A DNA stretch of 64,000 bases. Origin: Pseudomonas coleopterorum (GTDB lineage: Bacteria; Pseudomonadota; Gammaproteobacteria; Pseudomonadales; Pseudomonadaceae). The position numbers were made by a program, and so were the translations under genes. The stretch spans positions 2,418,001-2,482,000 of the forward strand of contig NZ_FNTZ01000001.1 of the NCBI RefSeq assembly GCF_900105555.1. The letters run 5' to 3'. Shown one piece after another: positions 47,301-55,962 of the stretch. The notes beneath the pieces were generated by a model, which did not search any database, was not told the origin of the DNA, and saw nothing but the letters and a program-made list of their open reading frames with translations. Each line of letters starts with the position of its first letter. The first letter of the stretch is position 1.

Positions 47301-49612
47301 GTGCGATTGCGCTCCACGCACATGGCCAGGCTTTGGCTGAAGTCGATGGTCTGCCCTTCGACACTGTTGTCGACCGAAGCGCTGAACATCGACGTCCGTT
47401 CATCTGCGGTCAATTGAGCCAGCAGTAGCTTTGCCAGGTCGCCATTGCGCCACTCGGCGTGGGTGATCTGCACCGCAGCGCCGTTCCCCTCACCATAGAG
47501 CAGCGCCTTACCCTCGGCATCTATGACTCGCACACCCCGTCCACTTGGCCAACCCGGGACCTCTACAGCCAGAGGCAGGCAGAATTCCGCGCCCTCCCCG
47601 AGCGGCTGGCGGGTTTTCAACGCGGACACCAGGCGATCCACGTCACCCTGAGCGCGCACCCGCTGCAGACTGTCCAGGACTGCGGGCGGCAGCGGCTGGC
47701 GATCGAAATGGGCCTGACGCAATTGAGCTTCGGGAACCCCGCACGCCTCCAGCACCTGCGCCAGTTCGACATCGTTCAAGCGTAGCGCCGGTGCCCCACT
47801 GCGTTTGAGCAGCTCGATACCCTGCCATGCCAGCGGTTGCTGGTGAGCGTGGCGCCAGTTACCGTGCCCGTCACGCTCCACCACCGGTCGGTAGCTTTCC
47901 CGAGCATGGGGCGAGGCGATTACCCACTGCTGGTTGGCCTGGTCATAGAAATGCCGGTAGTACTGGCCGTCGATATCCACGTAAGCCTGACCACCTACGA
48001 CATACTGACCGGTGCTGTCGGGCTGCATGTCCTGTGGAATGTCGATATCCGCAGCGTAGCCGGGCAACTCTGGATGGACGAGTCGGTTTCGCCCCCCCGT
48101 GTCGACGATGTCCATGGCTTCCATGAACGGCGAACGCGCGAATGCCAATCCCCCAGCGGCCCCTGCAGCGATCATCGCCACGTTCTGCATGACACCGGAA
48201 AAATGTTCGAGCGCTTCCTGGCGCTGTCCATGCTGCCAATCGTCCACGCCGATGCACACGTCCTTGACCATTTCGATCAAGCCGTAGGCCGCGACCATTT
48301 CGCCGAGCACGGGTACGAAGCCCAGCACGTTGAGAGAGAACATTCCAGCCTCTTTCCACCATGCCAACCGCTGCTCCCAGGCCAACTCGTCTTCATCTTC
48401 GACAGGGACCACGAAGGTTCGCGCGTTTTCCGCGATCAGCACCAGGTACTGGTTGTACATCAGCCGTGACAGCGAACCTTGGTAGGGTTCTCGATGCACC
48501 CCGATGTCGGCGTTCGGATCCGCTACTGGAGGCTTGGTGAACTGGCCGGGCCAGGGTATGGGGGTGGGAGCAAGTGTGTTGCTCAGCCGTTCGCCAAATG
48601 CCTCGTGACTACGGTAAACCATCAGCCCTTTGATGAAGGACACGTAGTCGGGGTGACGCAGCTTTTCGCGCAACGCATCGGCAAATGCCTGTGCCGATGT
48701 GTATTGCATGAGCGGGTGCTGCGGCTCGCTGGGGATATAAACCAAACACGGCCCGATACCACTTTGCGCCTCGATGAGAACCGCGCCCTGCAGGCTGTGT
48801 CCGGCGAATAGTCGCGTGTGCAGCAGCCGCAGTTGGCAAATGCGCACCGGCTCCCCGGCCCAGCGCAGCTCTTCGTCTGCTTCGGTGGGACGGGTGATCT
48901 GGTTGAGAAGGAGGTAGGCCGACTCATCGATATGACCCTGAAGCCTGGCGGCAATGGCATGAGCACCCAATCTGTCGCGCAGCGACTGCATGATTGCCGT
49001 CGTCACTTTGCGCTGCTCGCTATCAAGGCTCGGCAAGGTCGAAGACATGGGCCGGAACACCGCCTTGAAATGCGCCTGGTATTGGGCTCCAAGATCCAGA
49101 TTACGGACCAGGCTGGCAAATTGCTCTGGGGTAACGGCCACCTCATCGGCCTTATTGTGTATATAGCCGATGCCTCCTTGTTCAGTGATATGGGTACCCA
49201 GCTTTCCCACCGGGAGAATCAGCGAGTGGACCTCTATGCCTCCGCGGCGCGCTTCATCGGGCTCGAAATTCTGCATTGCGGCCTGCAACAAGGTTTGATG
49301 CCGGGGAACGATAAGCCCGCCTGCACCTTGGGTCATGCGGATCAACTCGTGCCGGTCGGCGTCGAGCTTGAGGTGAGGAAACGTGCGATCAAGTGCTGCT
49401 TGCAGCAGTGGACGGCAGAATGCTTCGGGGGATTTGAACGCACGTGTCTTTCGATGGGCAGCGTAGGCCGATTTCAGGCTTACTCGTGAAGCCTGTAGGT
49501 AGTCCTTCATACGGGCATCAGATGCGTTGCGAAGCCAGGCGGGGAGCGACTTGGCAATGAGGGTGTCCACCGGATGGGGAATCGATGCTGGTTTGGCAAT
49601 GGTATGGGTCAT
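44387..49612 (-). CDS. Giant LRR-NEL effector-like protein (dermonecrotic-toxin N-terminal region, NEL E3 ubiquitin ligase C terminus)
   Basis: 1741 residues from the ATG at 49612 (GGAAA upstream; earlier in-frame starts at 49624 and 49672 are possible, but the latter lies beyond a hairpin). The N-terminal region (1-400; DTLIAKSLPAWLRNAS, VLIEAQSGIGPCLVYIPSEP) resembles dermonecrotic-toxin/DUF6543 proteins. A hydrophobic helical segment spans about 420-490 (LNVLGFVPVLGEMVAAYGLI, VDDWQHGQRQEALEHF). Leucine-rich repeats span about 1120-1310 (LRTLALRSNHLREIPAEI). The C terminus (1340-1741) matches NEL-type E3 ligases, with the catalytic Cys near 1479 in INQTCEDGISIALDDFE. NEL proteins transfer ubiquitin in eukaryotic hosts. 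No signal peptide. Delivery route unknown. Confidence 0.82.
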   Translation of the reverse strand: MTHTIAKPASIPHPVDTLIAKSLPAWLRNASDARMKDYLQASRVSLKSAYAAHRKTRAFKSPEAFCRPLLQAALDRTFPHLKLDADRHELIRMTQGAGGLIVPRHQTLLQAAMQNFEPDEARRGGIEVHSLILPVGKLGTHITEQGGIGYIHNKADEVAVTPEQFASLVRNLDLGAQYQAHFKAVFRPMSSTLPSLDSEQRKVTTAIMQSLRDRLGAHAIAARLQGHIDESAYLLLNQITRPTEADEELRWAGEPVRICQLRLLHTRLFAGHSLQGAVLIEAQSGIGPCLVYIPSEPQHPLMQYTSAQAFADALREKLRHPDYVSFIKGLMVYRSHEAFGERLSNTLAPTPIPWPGQFTKPPVADPNADIGVHREPYQGSLSRLMYNQYLVLIAENARTFVVPVEDEDELAWEQRLAWWKEAGMFSLNVLGFVPVLGEMVAAYGLIEMVKDVCIGVDDWQHGQRQEALEHFSGVMQNVAMIAAGAAGGLAFARSPFMEAMDIVDTGGRNRLVHPELPGYAADIDIPQDMQPDSTGQYVVGGQAYVDIDGQYYRHFYDQANQQWVIASPHARESYRPVVERDGHGNWRHAHQQPLAWQGIELLKRSGAPALRLNDVELAQVLEACGVPEAQLRQAHFDRQPLPPAVLDSLQRVRAQGDVDRLVSALKTRQPLGEGAEFCLPLAVEVPGWPSGRGVRVIDAEGKALLYGEGNGAAVQITHAEWRNGDLAKLLLAQLTADERTSMFSASVDNSVEGQTIDFSQSLAMCVERNRTTIAKAICDRHAPELTEAGAQLQRIFPNLSHAQANLIAEQASEAERLRMTQHGKVPTRMAEQALMALREQRLTKACEGLSRLGLHSPDRDTLALKLLEQLPGWTGEVRIELRAGGINGELLAQSGGAQAPDVKYIVRRHGVYQAYDALEQELSAQQDLFSAICAALPDREIKALKLARSDANALAQRIAKAAAVNRTHTGQLLGQRQVQPWFRAPYSDPQGVGYPLSGRQTPGWRQQSRLRRLYPSMNNNDLADLAGSLPRPNESLELAIRRLEQEFRTLQLGLEQWEREGTGFAVRRHATARIVRAWRRESTTLDLRDLIPGELPVITADFSHTTELYLEHLRPDTDVSFFLGRFPNLRTLALRSNHLREIPAEIASMKSLQHLNLNDNNFRVTDDLLQPLRREDGSSPLISLQLHLAFGEPALPLTVFELTGRMLEPLSHLHRLKLLDISSGTFRIADDALNVIGSLSQLETLRLGDCFLSLEGERASAFSGLTRLHTLDLSGSVNGLGSVDITHLRNLVNLSLHECGLTEWPQGLSELMQIRPLRLRVVALGHNLMTQLPELRELEFVRARSTYLRGQVYIDFGGNPLNAESQNMLRRAGLPFRAPEGARGPDRTSTDWLIGCPEDLRSRIDADRNSDNASAFYRIMDQTSFTGGYQQDPQGFRARMWDVMRAVVPDMAHPTGDGLGVVDLRQQLFERATLINQTCEDGISIALDDFETRVAAWQAASSAVEGGASMFAPLLRLARQLHKAALVDEYAVSITQTRMNRRRALLAGESTQAPPLLAFDSVPPEFLDNPPPDEVEIRLMLRDRLQATLDLRPQPVRLYAEYLTTRTIRHVGAAVREQATDEALINWLVDQPFWEVYLRKVYESKFDTLDQFWAEVMSHFEDATDGSPLPEEVTPVLAAVLARLSQIAPSTNWRSAQGRPLRVTVDEQQLLQLYNAITQARTQAHAELIKTLSQEVVKAQA

Positions 49613-49631
49613 GACGGTTTCCATGGCAGGA

Positions 49632-49653
49632 CCCACCGCGTGACTGCGGTGGG
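49632..49653 (-). terminator. Hairpin between the two NEL genes
   Basis: Perfect 8-bp stem CCCACCGC (49632-49639) / GCGGTGGG (49646-49653) in the gap after the second NEL gene's stop and before the first's ATG. No U tract; may reduce read-through. Confidence 0.55.
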
Positions 49654-49721
49654 GCGCTAGGGATTGCACCATCGCCGAGCCAGCGGGAGGCCCTACATAT
49701 TCATTGCCCTCGCGATGCCTG

Positions 49722-52700
49722 TCAGCGATTCATGGCCTGTTGGGTCAGCTCACGCAGCACTTCGGTCTGGGCTGCGGCCTCTTCCACCTGCAAGGCCACC
49801 AGACGCTCATCGTAAGCTTCGTCCCACGCCTGCGCCGCGAGCGCCTCGCGTCGAGCAACGAAGGGAGACAGAGCAGCGTCCAACCGTGCGGGATAATGGC
49901 GACGCAGGTACTGCAGCCAATAGTCTTGAGTCATGTGCCAGTCCAGCAGAGCTTCCGAGGTCTCGGCCGCCAGCACTTGGGTCGCGGCAGCGTCCAGTTG
50001 TGCGGCACTGACGGGCTCCACGGCGTCGAACAGCATCGCGTGAGGCTGATGACGCAGCTCCAGTCGCTCGGCCAGCCCGATGCGGTAGGCCAGGAATACT
50101 TCCACTTCTTCGATTTCGTCCTCCGACACATCCCTTGCCGTGGCCCGCGCTCGCACGTCAGCCCTGGCCAGCCGATTCAGCTGATCGAGTCGGAACAAGC
50201 TGCGAGAGGTGGCCAGCAGCTCAGCCTGACGCTGCGCGCCGTCCAGGCTCGGGTCGGCCGCGCGTGCGTACCACAGCTGTTGCTCCAGATCGGCAAACAG
50301 CAGGATGACCTGATCGCCGCAGTTCTCGGGCCGTTCGGCTACCGCCGCCAGCTCGGCGCGAATGGCGAGGGAACCGTGTGCGGCATCGATCACATCCCAG
50401 GCGCGGGTTGCCAGGGACGCGGGCGCGAGCCGATAGTCCGCCGTCTCGCTGAGTCGGGCAAGCAACTGCAACATTCGGGTCATGGATGGATCGGTACGGA
50501 GTTGGGCCAGGCGGCCCTGTGCGGCGGCATCGGCACCGTCGGCCAGTATCTGCAGGTAGTCAAAAGTGATGCCCACCGCATTGAGCCTGGCCACCGCATG
50601 AGGATTCAGACTGGTGAACGTCAGGCTCAGCGGTCGCTCTATCTGAGGTTCGGTTGTAAAGAAGCGCAAGCTCTGCAGTTCGGGCACGTCACTGATGGGA
50701 TTCTCCTCGAGCTGGACCCATCGCAGCCACAACGGCTCCTGATTCATCAGCGCGGTGAGCCCACTGGGCCAAGTGCTCAGTTGACAGTTGCGCAGGTTGA
50801 GCGCACCGACACTGCGCAGCCGGGAGAGGTCCAGTGCGGATCCCAAGGGGTTGTCGGACAGGTCCAGATAGTCCAGCGAGCTCATGTCGGCCAGAGCCTG
50901 CATAGCGGTCGGTGTCAGCACCAGGGCATTGCCTTGAAGCCACAGGCTCTCCAACTCTGGCAAACGTGCCACCCATGGCAGGTGCTCGGCCATCGCGGTG
51001 TGGTCGGTATTGGACAGCGCCAGATAACGCAATGAGCGCAGCGTGCTCAGCCGCTCCATTGCCGCGCCCGGGATATGCATTGGATTATTGCGCAGAATCA
51101 GCGCCTGCAACTGATCCAGCCCCTGTAGCGCATCGAACATCGAGGCTGATGCGACCAGGCGGTTGTTATCCATGGACAGCGATTGCAGATTCGGCAGCGA
51201 AGCGACCGCAGGGGGTATTTCCGTCAAGTGGTTGTTCTGCAGGTCCAGCTGTTCCAGCCTGGGGAATTGATCGAGGAACGACGCTTCCACGCGCTCCAGC
51301 CCCGAACCCTCCAGGGTCAGATAGCACACCTGTGGCAGTGCAACGTTCAGTACCGGAAGTGCACCGATGCGCAGCTCGGAAAGATCCAGAAAATACCGTA
51401 TCGGCTGGCCAGGCAGTACGCCGATGCGGGGCGCCTGGCCGTTCCAGGCGTCGAGAATTCGTTGACGTGCCGTCGCGCGGTGAGCTGGATTGACGGCCAC
51501 CCGCTCACCGTTTTCGGCCAGCACGGTGGCCGGCGTGTCGACCCACCGATCCAGGTGCTGCAAGAGTGCCACTTCCTGAGCTTCGCGCTGTGCCCGAGTC
51601 GGTAGAGCGACCGTGCCTGGGTCGGGTTCGGCGCTGCCCGATGCACGTCCACTGAGCCGATAGCCGACGCGACCGTCGGCCAATGCGGTGGGCGCGTTGA
51701 TCGCTTTGGGCCGGCGCTGCCCGATCATCTCTGCCGCTTCGCTACGGTGCTCGAGCGCCCATCGCCATGCCTGCACTGCGCTGATGTCCTTGCGACCCTG
51801 CCGTTGCTGAATGCCGGCACGCAGGCGCTCGACTTCTGGGGTTTCCACACTTCCCAGCAAGCCCAGGATGGACCGATCCAATTGCATGTCCCACAGGTGG
51901 GCGCGCGCTGACAAGGCCAGGCGCAAAGGCACCCTGCCCTGTCCGAGCTGCGTACGTTCGCGCAGGTTAGCCCCTGCTACGATGTCTTCGGCCGCCCAGA
52001 CGCTGAGGGTAGGAAAATCACGGTGCATCGCCTGTGCCTCATGATACGCAGGCCAGACGCCGAACTCTTGTTGCCAGCGATCCAACGCCAGGACGCGCTG
52101 AGTCGACGGCAGTGCCTCGAGCATTCGTTGCGCACGCAGATACGCTGCGGCCTCGATCAGGCGAGGGGGGACCCGCTGCCCAGGCAGGTGCAGACGGCGC
52201 AACTGCCGTCCGGTCAATCCGCAGACTCGACGCAGCCGATGAAGCTGCGCTGCATCCAGCGCATCGACCAGCGGTCCCAGACGGCTGATGGCCTGTTGCG
52301 CGGTCCACGCCGCGAGGTTCTCGTGTGCCATTCGCCAGGCGCCGGCATCGTTGTGTTCCAAGGCGATACGCCAGGGCTGGGCGCTGTCAGGGTGTACCAC
52401 ATGCCAGCGCTTGAGCCGTGAATCGTAGTTCTGGCGGTAGAAACGGCCATCGAGTTTGATGTGGTTTTGTCCCAGATGAGCATACTGACCCAGAGCGTTG
52501 GGTTTCACCGTGTCGGGAAGTGCGGGTGTGGCGAAGGTTTCAGGCTCCACGTTCCATAGACGAGTCTCCCCTGCGGCATCGACCACGGGCAGCATGCCCT
52601 TTACGAACGGCGACGCGTTCAAAGCCATGCCGGCAGCTGCGGTAGCGCCCACGAGGGCGACATTGGCCGCGACATCGAGAAAACAACCCACTGCCTCTTC

Positions 52701-54080
52701 GGTCTGGCCATGGATCCAGTCATCGACCCCGACGAACAACTCACCCAGCAACTGCGCGGTGCCGACTGCGACGACCAAAGGCGCCAATGCTGGAACGAAC
52801 ACACTGGCGACGTTAAGCAGAGTCAACCCTTGCTCGAGCCATTGCTTGGAACGTTCATCGCGTCGCGCCTGGTCGATATCCGTCGTGGGCACCAGGATAT
52901 AGCGGGCATCGGCCGCGAGTTTTTCCGCCAGCATGTTCTGCAACACAGTGACCAAGGGTTCTGGTGTCGGCAGACCCACCTGTCGAAGGCCGATGTCCGC
53001 ATGCGGGTCCGCTACGCGATCCTTTGGCTGGCCCAGGGTGAAAGGCTCAGGACTCAGGGTGTCGAGTAAGCGCTTGGAAAACGTCGCTTGATCCGTCTTG
53101 CCGACAAAACGGGTGAAATCACGACGGTAGTGGTCGTCTCGCAATCTGTTTCGCAGCCAGTCACTGAAACTGCTGAAACTGGCGTGCAGCTTGAATGGCT
53201 GATCCGCATCACCTGCCAGGTAGATCAGGCAGGCAGGGTGTGCCGGCGCGTTGCACTCAATGCACAGCACGCCATGCAACGGCGTACCGCTCTGAACCCA
53301 GGTGGTGAGCGCGCTGACCGTGTACAGGGTAGGTGCTACGCCATGCCATTGAGGGGCTGCGTCGTCATCCCCCAACAGCATCTCGATGACACGCATTGCG
53401 GGCTCGTCGATATCACCCTTGAGCAATGCCTCCTGGGCTCGAACGGCGAGCTCGTCACGGATGTTCATACGCAGGATCTTTCCTGCTTCCGTGCCGTCAG
53501 GGCCAAGGCCCTGAAGCAGTGCCTGGAGCCGAGCCTGATAGGCGCCGCCCAGATCCAGCTTCCGACACAGTTGTGCATATTGATGGGGGGCCAGGGGCAA
53601 TTGGTGCTTTAACTCGTAGTGCCAACCATAGGTCCAACGTCTGCCACTTCCGCCGATCTGCAACTTCAACGCATCGGCTTGCAGCAACACCGTGTCCGTA
53701 CCCCAGTACCCCTCCTGGGTTTCTGCTTCGCCGAAGTTGGCCATGGCCACTTCGAGCAACGGCGTTCGAGTTACGCTCAACGGACGTCCCAGCAATACCG
53801 AGCCGCGATTGAATCGAATCCACAGGTCCTGGTCCACGTCAATGACGCGATTGACGGCTTGCCGCAGGGCCTGTTCCAGCCGCAGTCGGGCAAAGGCGGA
53901 GGGCGCCGGGAGGGTTTGCATCAAAGCCTGGGCTCGCCGGCTGGACTGGCGATTCTTCTGCAGAGCCGTGCGGTAGGCCCGTATTGCGCTTGGGGAGGCT
54001 TCGCGCAGCCACTGCGGAATACGTTGGATGATGGCATCCAGGTGCGGGTCGGTGGGGGTAGGAAAGTCGGTTCCGGCCAT
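49722..54080 (-). CDS. Giant LRR-NEL effector-like protein, second copy
   Basis: 1452 residues; ATG at 54080 preceded by GGAGCAGTAAC. Same plan as its downstream neighbour. The N-terminal toxin-like region has LDAIIQRIPQWLREASPSA and CIECNAPAHPACLIYLAGDA. A hydrophobic segment spans about 420-490 (LLNVASVFVPALAPLVVAVG, VGVDDWIHGQTEEAVGCF). LRRs span about 910-1130 (LEQLDLQNNHLTEIPPAVASL, LESLWLQGNAL). The NEL-type C terminus has Cys1254 in RPENCGDQVILLFADLEQ (Cys-Gly-Asp instead of Cys-Glu-Asp). The two copies are diverged paralogs, not a recent duplication. Separated from the other copy by 109 bp on the same strand. Confidence 0.82.
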   Translation of the reverse strand: MAGTDFPTPTDPHLDAIIQRIPQWLREASPSAIRAYRTALQKNRQSSRRAQALMQTLPAPSAFARLRLEQALRQAVNRVIDVDQDLWIRFNRGSVLLGRPLSVTRTPLLEVAMANFGEAETQEGYWGTDTVLLQADALKLQIGGSGRRWTYGWHYELKHQLPLAPHQYAQLCRKLDLGGAYQARLQALLQGLGPDGTEAGKILRMNIRDELAVRAQEALLKGDIDEPAMRVIEMLLGDDDAAPQWHGVAPTLYTVSALTTWVQSGTPLHGVLCIECNAPAHPACLIYLAGDADQPFKLHASFSSFSDWLRNRLRDDHYRRDFTRFVGKTDQATFSKRLLDTLSPEPFTLGQPKDRVADPHADIGLRQVGLPTPEPLVTVLQNMLAEKLAADARYILVPTTDIDQARRDERSKQWLEQGLTLLNVASVFVPALAPLVVAVGTAQLLGELFVGVDDWIHGQTEEAVGCFLDVAANVALVGATAAAGMALNASPFVKGMLPVVDAAGETRLWNVEPETFATPALPDTVKPNALGQYAHLGQNHIKLDGRFYRQNYDSRLKRWHVVHPDSAQPWRIALEHNDAGAWRMAHENLAAWTAQQAISRLGPLVDALDAAQLHRLRRVCGLTGRQLRRLHLPGQRVPPRLIEAAAYLRAQRMLEALPSTQRVLALDRWQQEFGVWPAYHEAQAMHRDFPTLSVWAAEDIVAGANLRERTQLGQGRVPLRLALSARAHLWDMQLDRSILGLLGSVETPEVERLRAGIQQRQGRKDISAVQAWRWALEHRSEAAEMIGQRRPKAINAPTALADGRVGYRLSGRASGSAEPDPGTVALPTRAQREAQEVALLQHLDRWVDTPATVLAENGERVAVNPAHRATARQRILDAWNGQAPRIGVLPGQPIRYFLDLSELRIGALPVLNVALPQVCYLTLEGSGLERVEASFLDQFPRLEQLDLQNNHLTEIPPAVASLPNLQSLSMDNNRLVASASMFDALQGLDQLQALILRNNPMHIPGAAMERLSTLRSLRYLALSNTDHTAMAEHLPWVARLPELESLWLQGNALVLTPTAMQALADMSSLDYLDLSDNPLGSALDLSRLRSVGALNLRNCQLSTWPSGLTALMNQEPLWLRWVQLEENPISDVPELQSLRFFTTEPQIERPLSLTFTSLNPHAVARLNAVGITFDYLQILADGADAAAQGRLAQLRTDPSMTRMLQLLARLSETADYRLAPASLATRAWDVIDAAHGSLAIRAELAAVAERPENCGDQVILLFADLEQQLWYARAADPSLDGAQRQAELLATSRSLFRLDQLNRLARADVRARATARDVSEDEIEEVEVFLAYRIGLAERLELRHQPHAMLFDAVEPVSAAQLDAAATQVLAAETSEALLDWHMTQDYWLQYLRRHYPARLDAALSPFVARREALAAQAWDEAYDERLVALQVEEAAAQTEVLRELTQQAMNR

Positions 54081-54135
54081 GTTACTGCTCCAATGATAGC
54101 CTTCAGCAGAGCGCTGCAGGGGCTTCAGTGAAGCA

Positions 54136-54158
54136 AGCGCCGACGTTTCGGCGGCGCT
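54136..54158 (-). terminator. Hairpin downstream of sohB
   Basis: AGCGCCG (54136-54142) / CGGCGCT (54152-54158) with a 9-nt loop just after the sohB stop and before the second NEL gene's start. Weak U tract. Confidence 0.4.
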
Positions 54159-54173
54159 ACATAATGCTGGCCG

Positions 54174-55199
54174 TTACCAGAAGCGTTGCTGACTGAGCTT
54201 GCCCCATACCTTGCCTGCCAGGTGTTCGAGGGAGCCGCTGGCGGCCAGCCCTACACGCTCCTGCAAGCTCTTGGCCTTGGCGTAGTGCAGATGGAACACC
54301 TCGGCCTGCCTGGCCCTTTCCGCGAGGTATTCGTCACTGGTCTTGAGTTCGTCGACCAGTTGCTTGTCGAGTGCCGCCACGCCCAGCCAGACTTCGCCGG
54401 TGGCGACATCGTCGATGGACAACTGAGGCCGGTAGTGAGCGACGAAGCTCTTGAACAGCTTGTGGGTGACGTCCAGGTCTTCCTGAAACTTCTCGCGGCC
54501 CTTTTCGGTGTTTTCACCGAACACGGTCAAGGTGCGTTTGTATTCACCCGCGGTGAGGACTTCGAAATCGATATCGTGCTTCTTCAGCAGCTTGTTGACG
54601 TTGGGCAGCTGTGCCACAACCCCGATGGAGCCGAGAATGGCGAATGGAGCACTGATGATCTTTTCGCCGATACAGGCCATCATGTAGCCGCCACTGGCGG
54701 CGACTTTGTCGATGCACACGGTCAGGGGTACCCCGGCCTGGCGAATGCGCGCGAGTTGCGAAGACGCCAGGCCATAGCTGTGAACCATGCCGCCGCCGCT
54801 TTCCAGACGCAGTACGACTTCATCGTTGGGCGTGGCCAGGGTCAGCAGCGCGGTGATCTCGTGACGCAGGTTTTCGGTGGCCGAGGCCTTGATGTCGCCA
54901 TCGAAATCCAGGACGAACACCCGGTGTTTGCTGTCGGGCTTTTTCTTCCTGGCTTTCTTGTCGGTTTTCGCCTGTTCCTTGCGCAGGGCCTTGAGCTTGT
55001 CCTTGTCGAACAGCCCGGCTTCGAGCCGTTCGCGCAGGCCCTTGTAGAAGTCATTGAGCTTGCTGACCTGCAACTGCCCGGCCGGTTTACGCCGGCCCTT
55101 GGCACGCAGCGAGGCGATCGCGGCCAGCACCACCAGAATGGCAACGACCAGGGTGACGGTCCGGATCAGAAAACCGGCGTAATCGGCAAGAAACTCCAC
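54174..55199 (-). CDS. sohB: Inner-membrane S49 peptidase SohB
   Basis: 341 residues, GTG start with AAGGAGTCACC upstream. N-terminal membrane helix (IRTVTLVVAILVVLAAIASL), then a charged linker (KEQAKTDKKARKKKPDSKH), and an S49 signal-peptide-peptidase-like domain: VFVLDFDGDIKAS, VVLRLESGGGMVHSYGLA, and the catalytic-Ser region DKVAASGGYMMACIGEKI, then APFAILGSIGV. It is the sohB/sppA-type protease expected for Pseudomonas core genomes. Minus strand, 93 bp upstream of the NEL gene. Confidence 0.93.
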   Translation of the reverse strand: MEFLADYAGFLIRTVTLVVAILVVLAAIASLRAKGRRKPAGQLQVSKLNDFYKGLRERLEAGLFDKDKLKALRKEQAKTDKKARKKKPDSKHRVFVLDFDGDIKASATENLRHEITALLTLATPNDEVVLRLESGGGMVHSYGLASSQLARIRQAGVPLTVCIDKVAASGGYMMACIGEKIISAPFAILGSIGVVAQLPNVNKLLKKHDIDFEVLTAGEYKRTLTVFGENTEKGREKFQEDLDVTHKLFKSFVAHYRPQLSIDDVATGEVWLGVAALDKQLVDELKTSDEYLAERARQAEVFHLHYAKAKSLQERVGLAASGSLEHLAGKVWGKLSQQRFW

Positions 55200-55463
55200 G
55201 GTGACTCCTTACATGCATGACGCCCGCCGAACCAGGGGACGATTGAATGGGCCCAGCATACCGGGGGGCAAAGCCTTGGGCCAGCCGTGAAACGATCGGC
55301 ATCAAACACGCCTTTCAAACGCACGTATGATTTTTCGTTGACAGCTGTCGATGCCCCCCCTAACCTCGCAGGACGTTTACTGTCACATCGAGCCTTGGCC
55401 CCCCCAAGACTGCGCGCTTGCCGCATGCTTCCAACAGGCACACTTCCAAAAAAGGACCGTACC

Positions 55464-55781
55464 ATGACCTCCGTAGCCGACGCCGTACAAGCCATGAAAG
55501 CCAAGTTCAATCCAGCCGCCGCTCAAGGCCTGGATCTGGTGTTTGGTTTCAACATCACCGACGAAGACAAGCACTACGCGCTGCACGTGAAGGACGGCAC
55601 CTGCGAACTGGAGGAAGGTGAAAACCCGGACGCCAACGTCACCCTGGTGATGGACAGCGAAACCCTCAAGGGTATCGTCAGCGGTGAAACCGACGGCATG
55701 CAGGCTTTCATGGGCGGCAAGCTGCGCGCCGAAGGCGACATGATGCTGGCCATGAAGCTGAGCGAGCTGTTCCCGGTCTGA
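55464..55781 (+). CDS. SCP2 sterol-carrier-type lipid-binding protein
   Basis: 105 residues from the ATG at 55464 (AAAGGACCG upstream). One SCP2 domain: MKAKFNPAAAQGLDLVFGFNITDEDKHYALHVKDGTCEL, then NPDANVTLVMDSETLKGIVSGETDGMQAFMGGKLRAEGDMMLAMKLSELFPV. Small SCP2 proteins bind hydrophobic ligands in a tunnel. The frame is open 59 codons upstream but without family features. Divergent from sohB, a core-genome pairing. Confidence 0.9.
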   Translation: MTSVADAVQAMKAKFNPAAAQGLDLVFGFNITDEDKHYALHVKDGTCELEEGENPDANVTLVMDSETLKGIVSGETDGMQAFMGGKLRAEGDMMLAMKLSELFPV

Positions 55782-55806
55782 GCCGGCACTGCACCCTGCC
55801 CATCCG

Positions 55807-55833
55807 CATGTCCCGACCACGCATCGGGACATG
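55807..55833 (+). terminator. Terminator after the SCP2 gene
   Basis: Perfect 10-bp stem CATGTCCCGA (55807-55816) / TCGGGACATG (55824-55833), 7-nt loop, followed by TTCGTCG. Confidence 0.7.
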
Positions 55834-55962
55834 TTCGTCGTAACGCGCTGCTTGCATCACCTCCCTCCGCGACATATGTACAGCCATCGCCTTTGTACTG
55901 CGCCCTAGCCTTGATCGCTCGCAGGTCGGCATCAGCCGCCTGTTCCGTCAATGGAGCGCATC

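Noticed and set aside
49613..49672. Upstream start for the first NEL protein at 49672
   Set aside because: The stretch contains the 49632-49653 hairpin and no ribosome-binding site; ATG 49612 (or 49624) is more credible.
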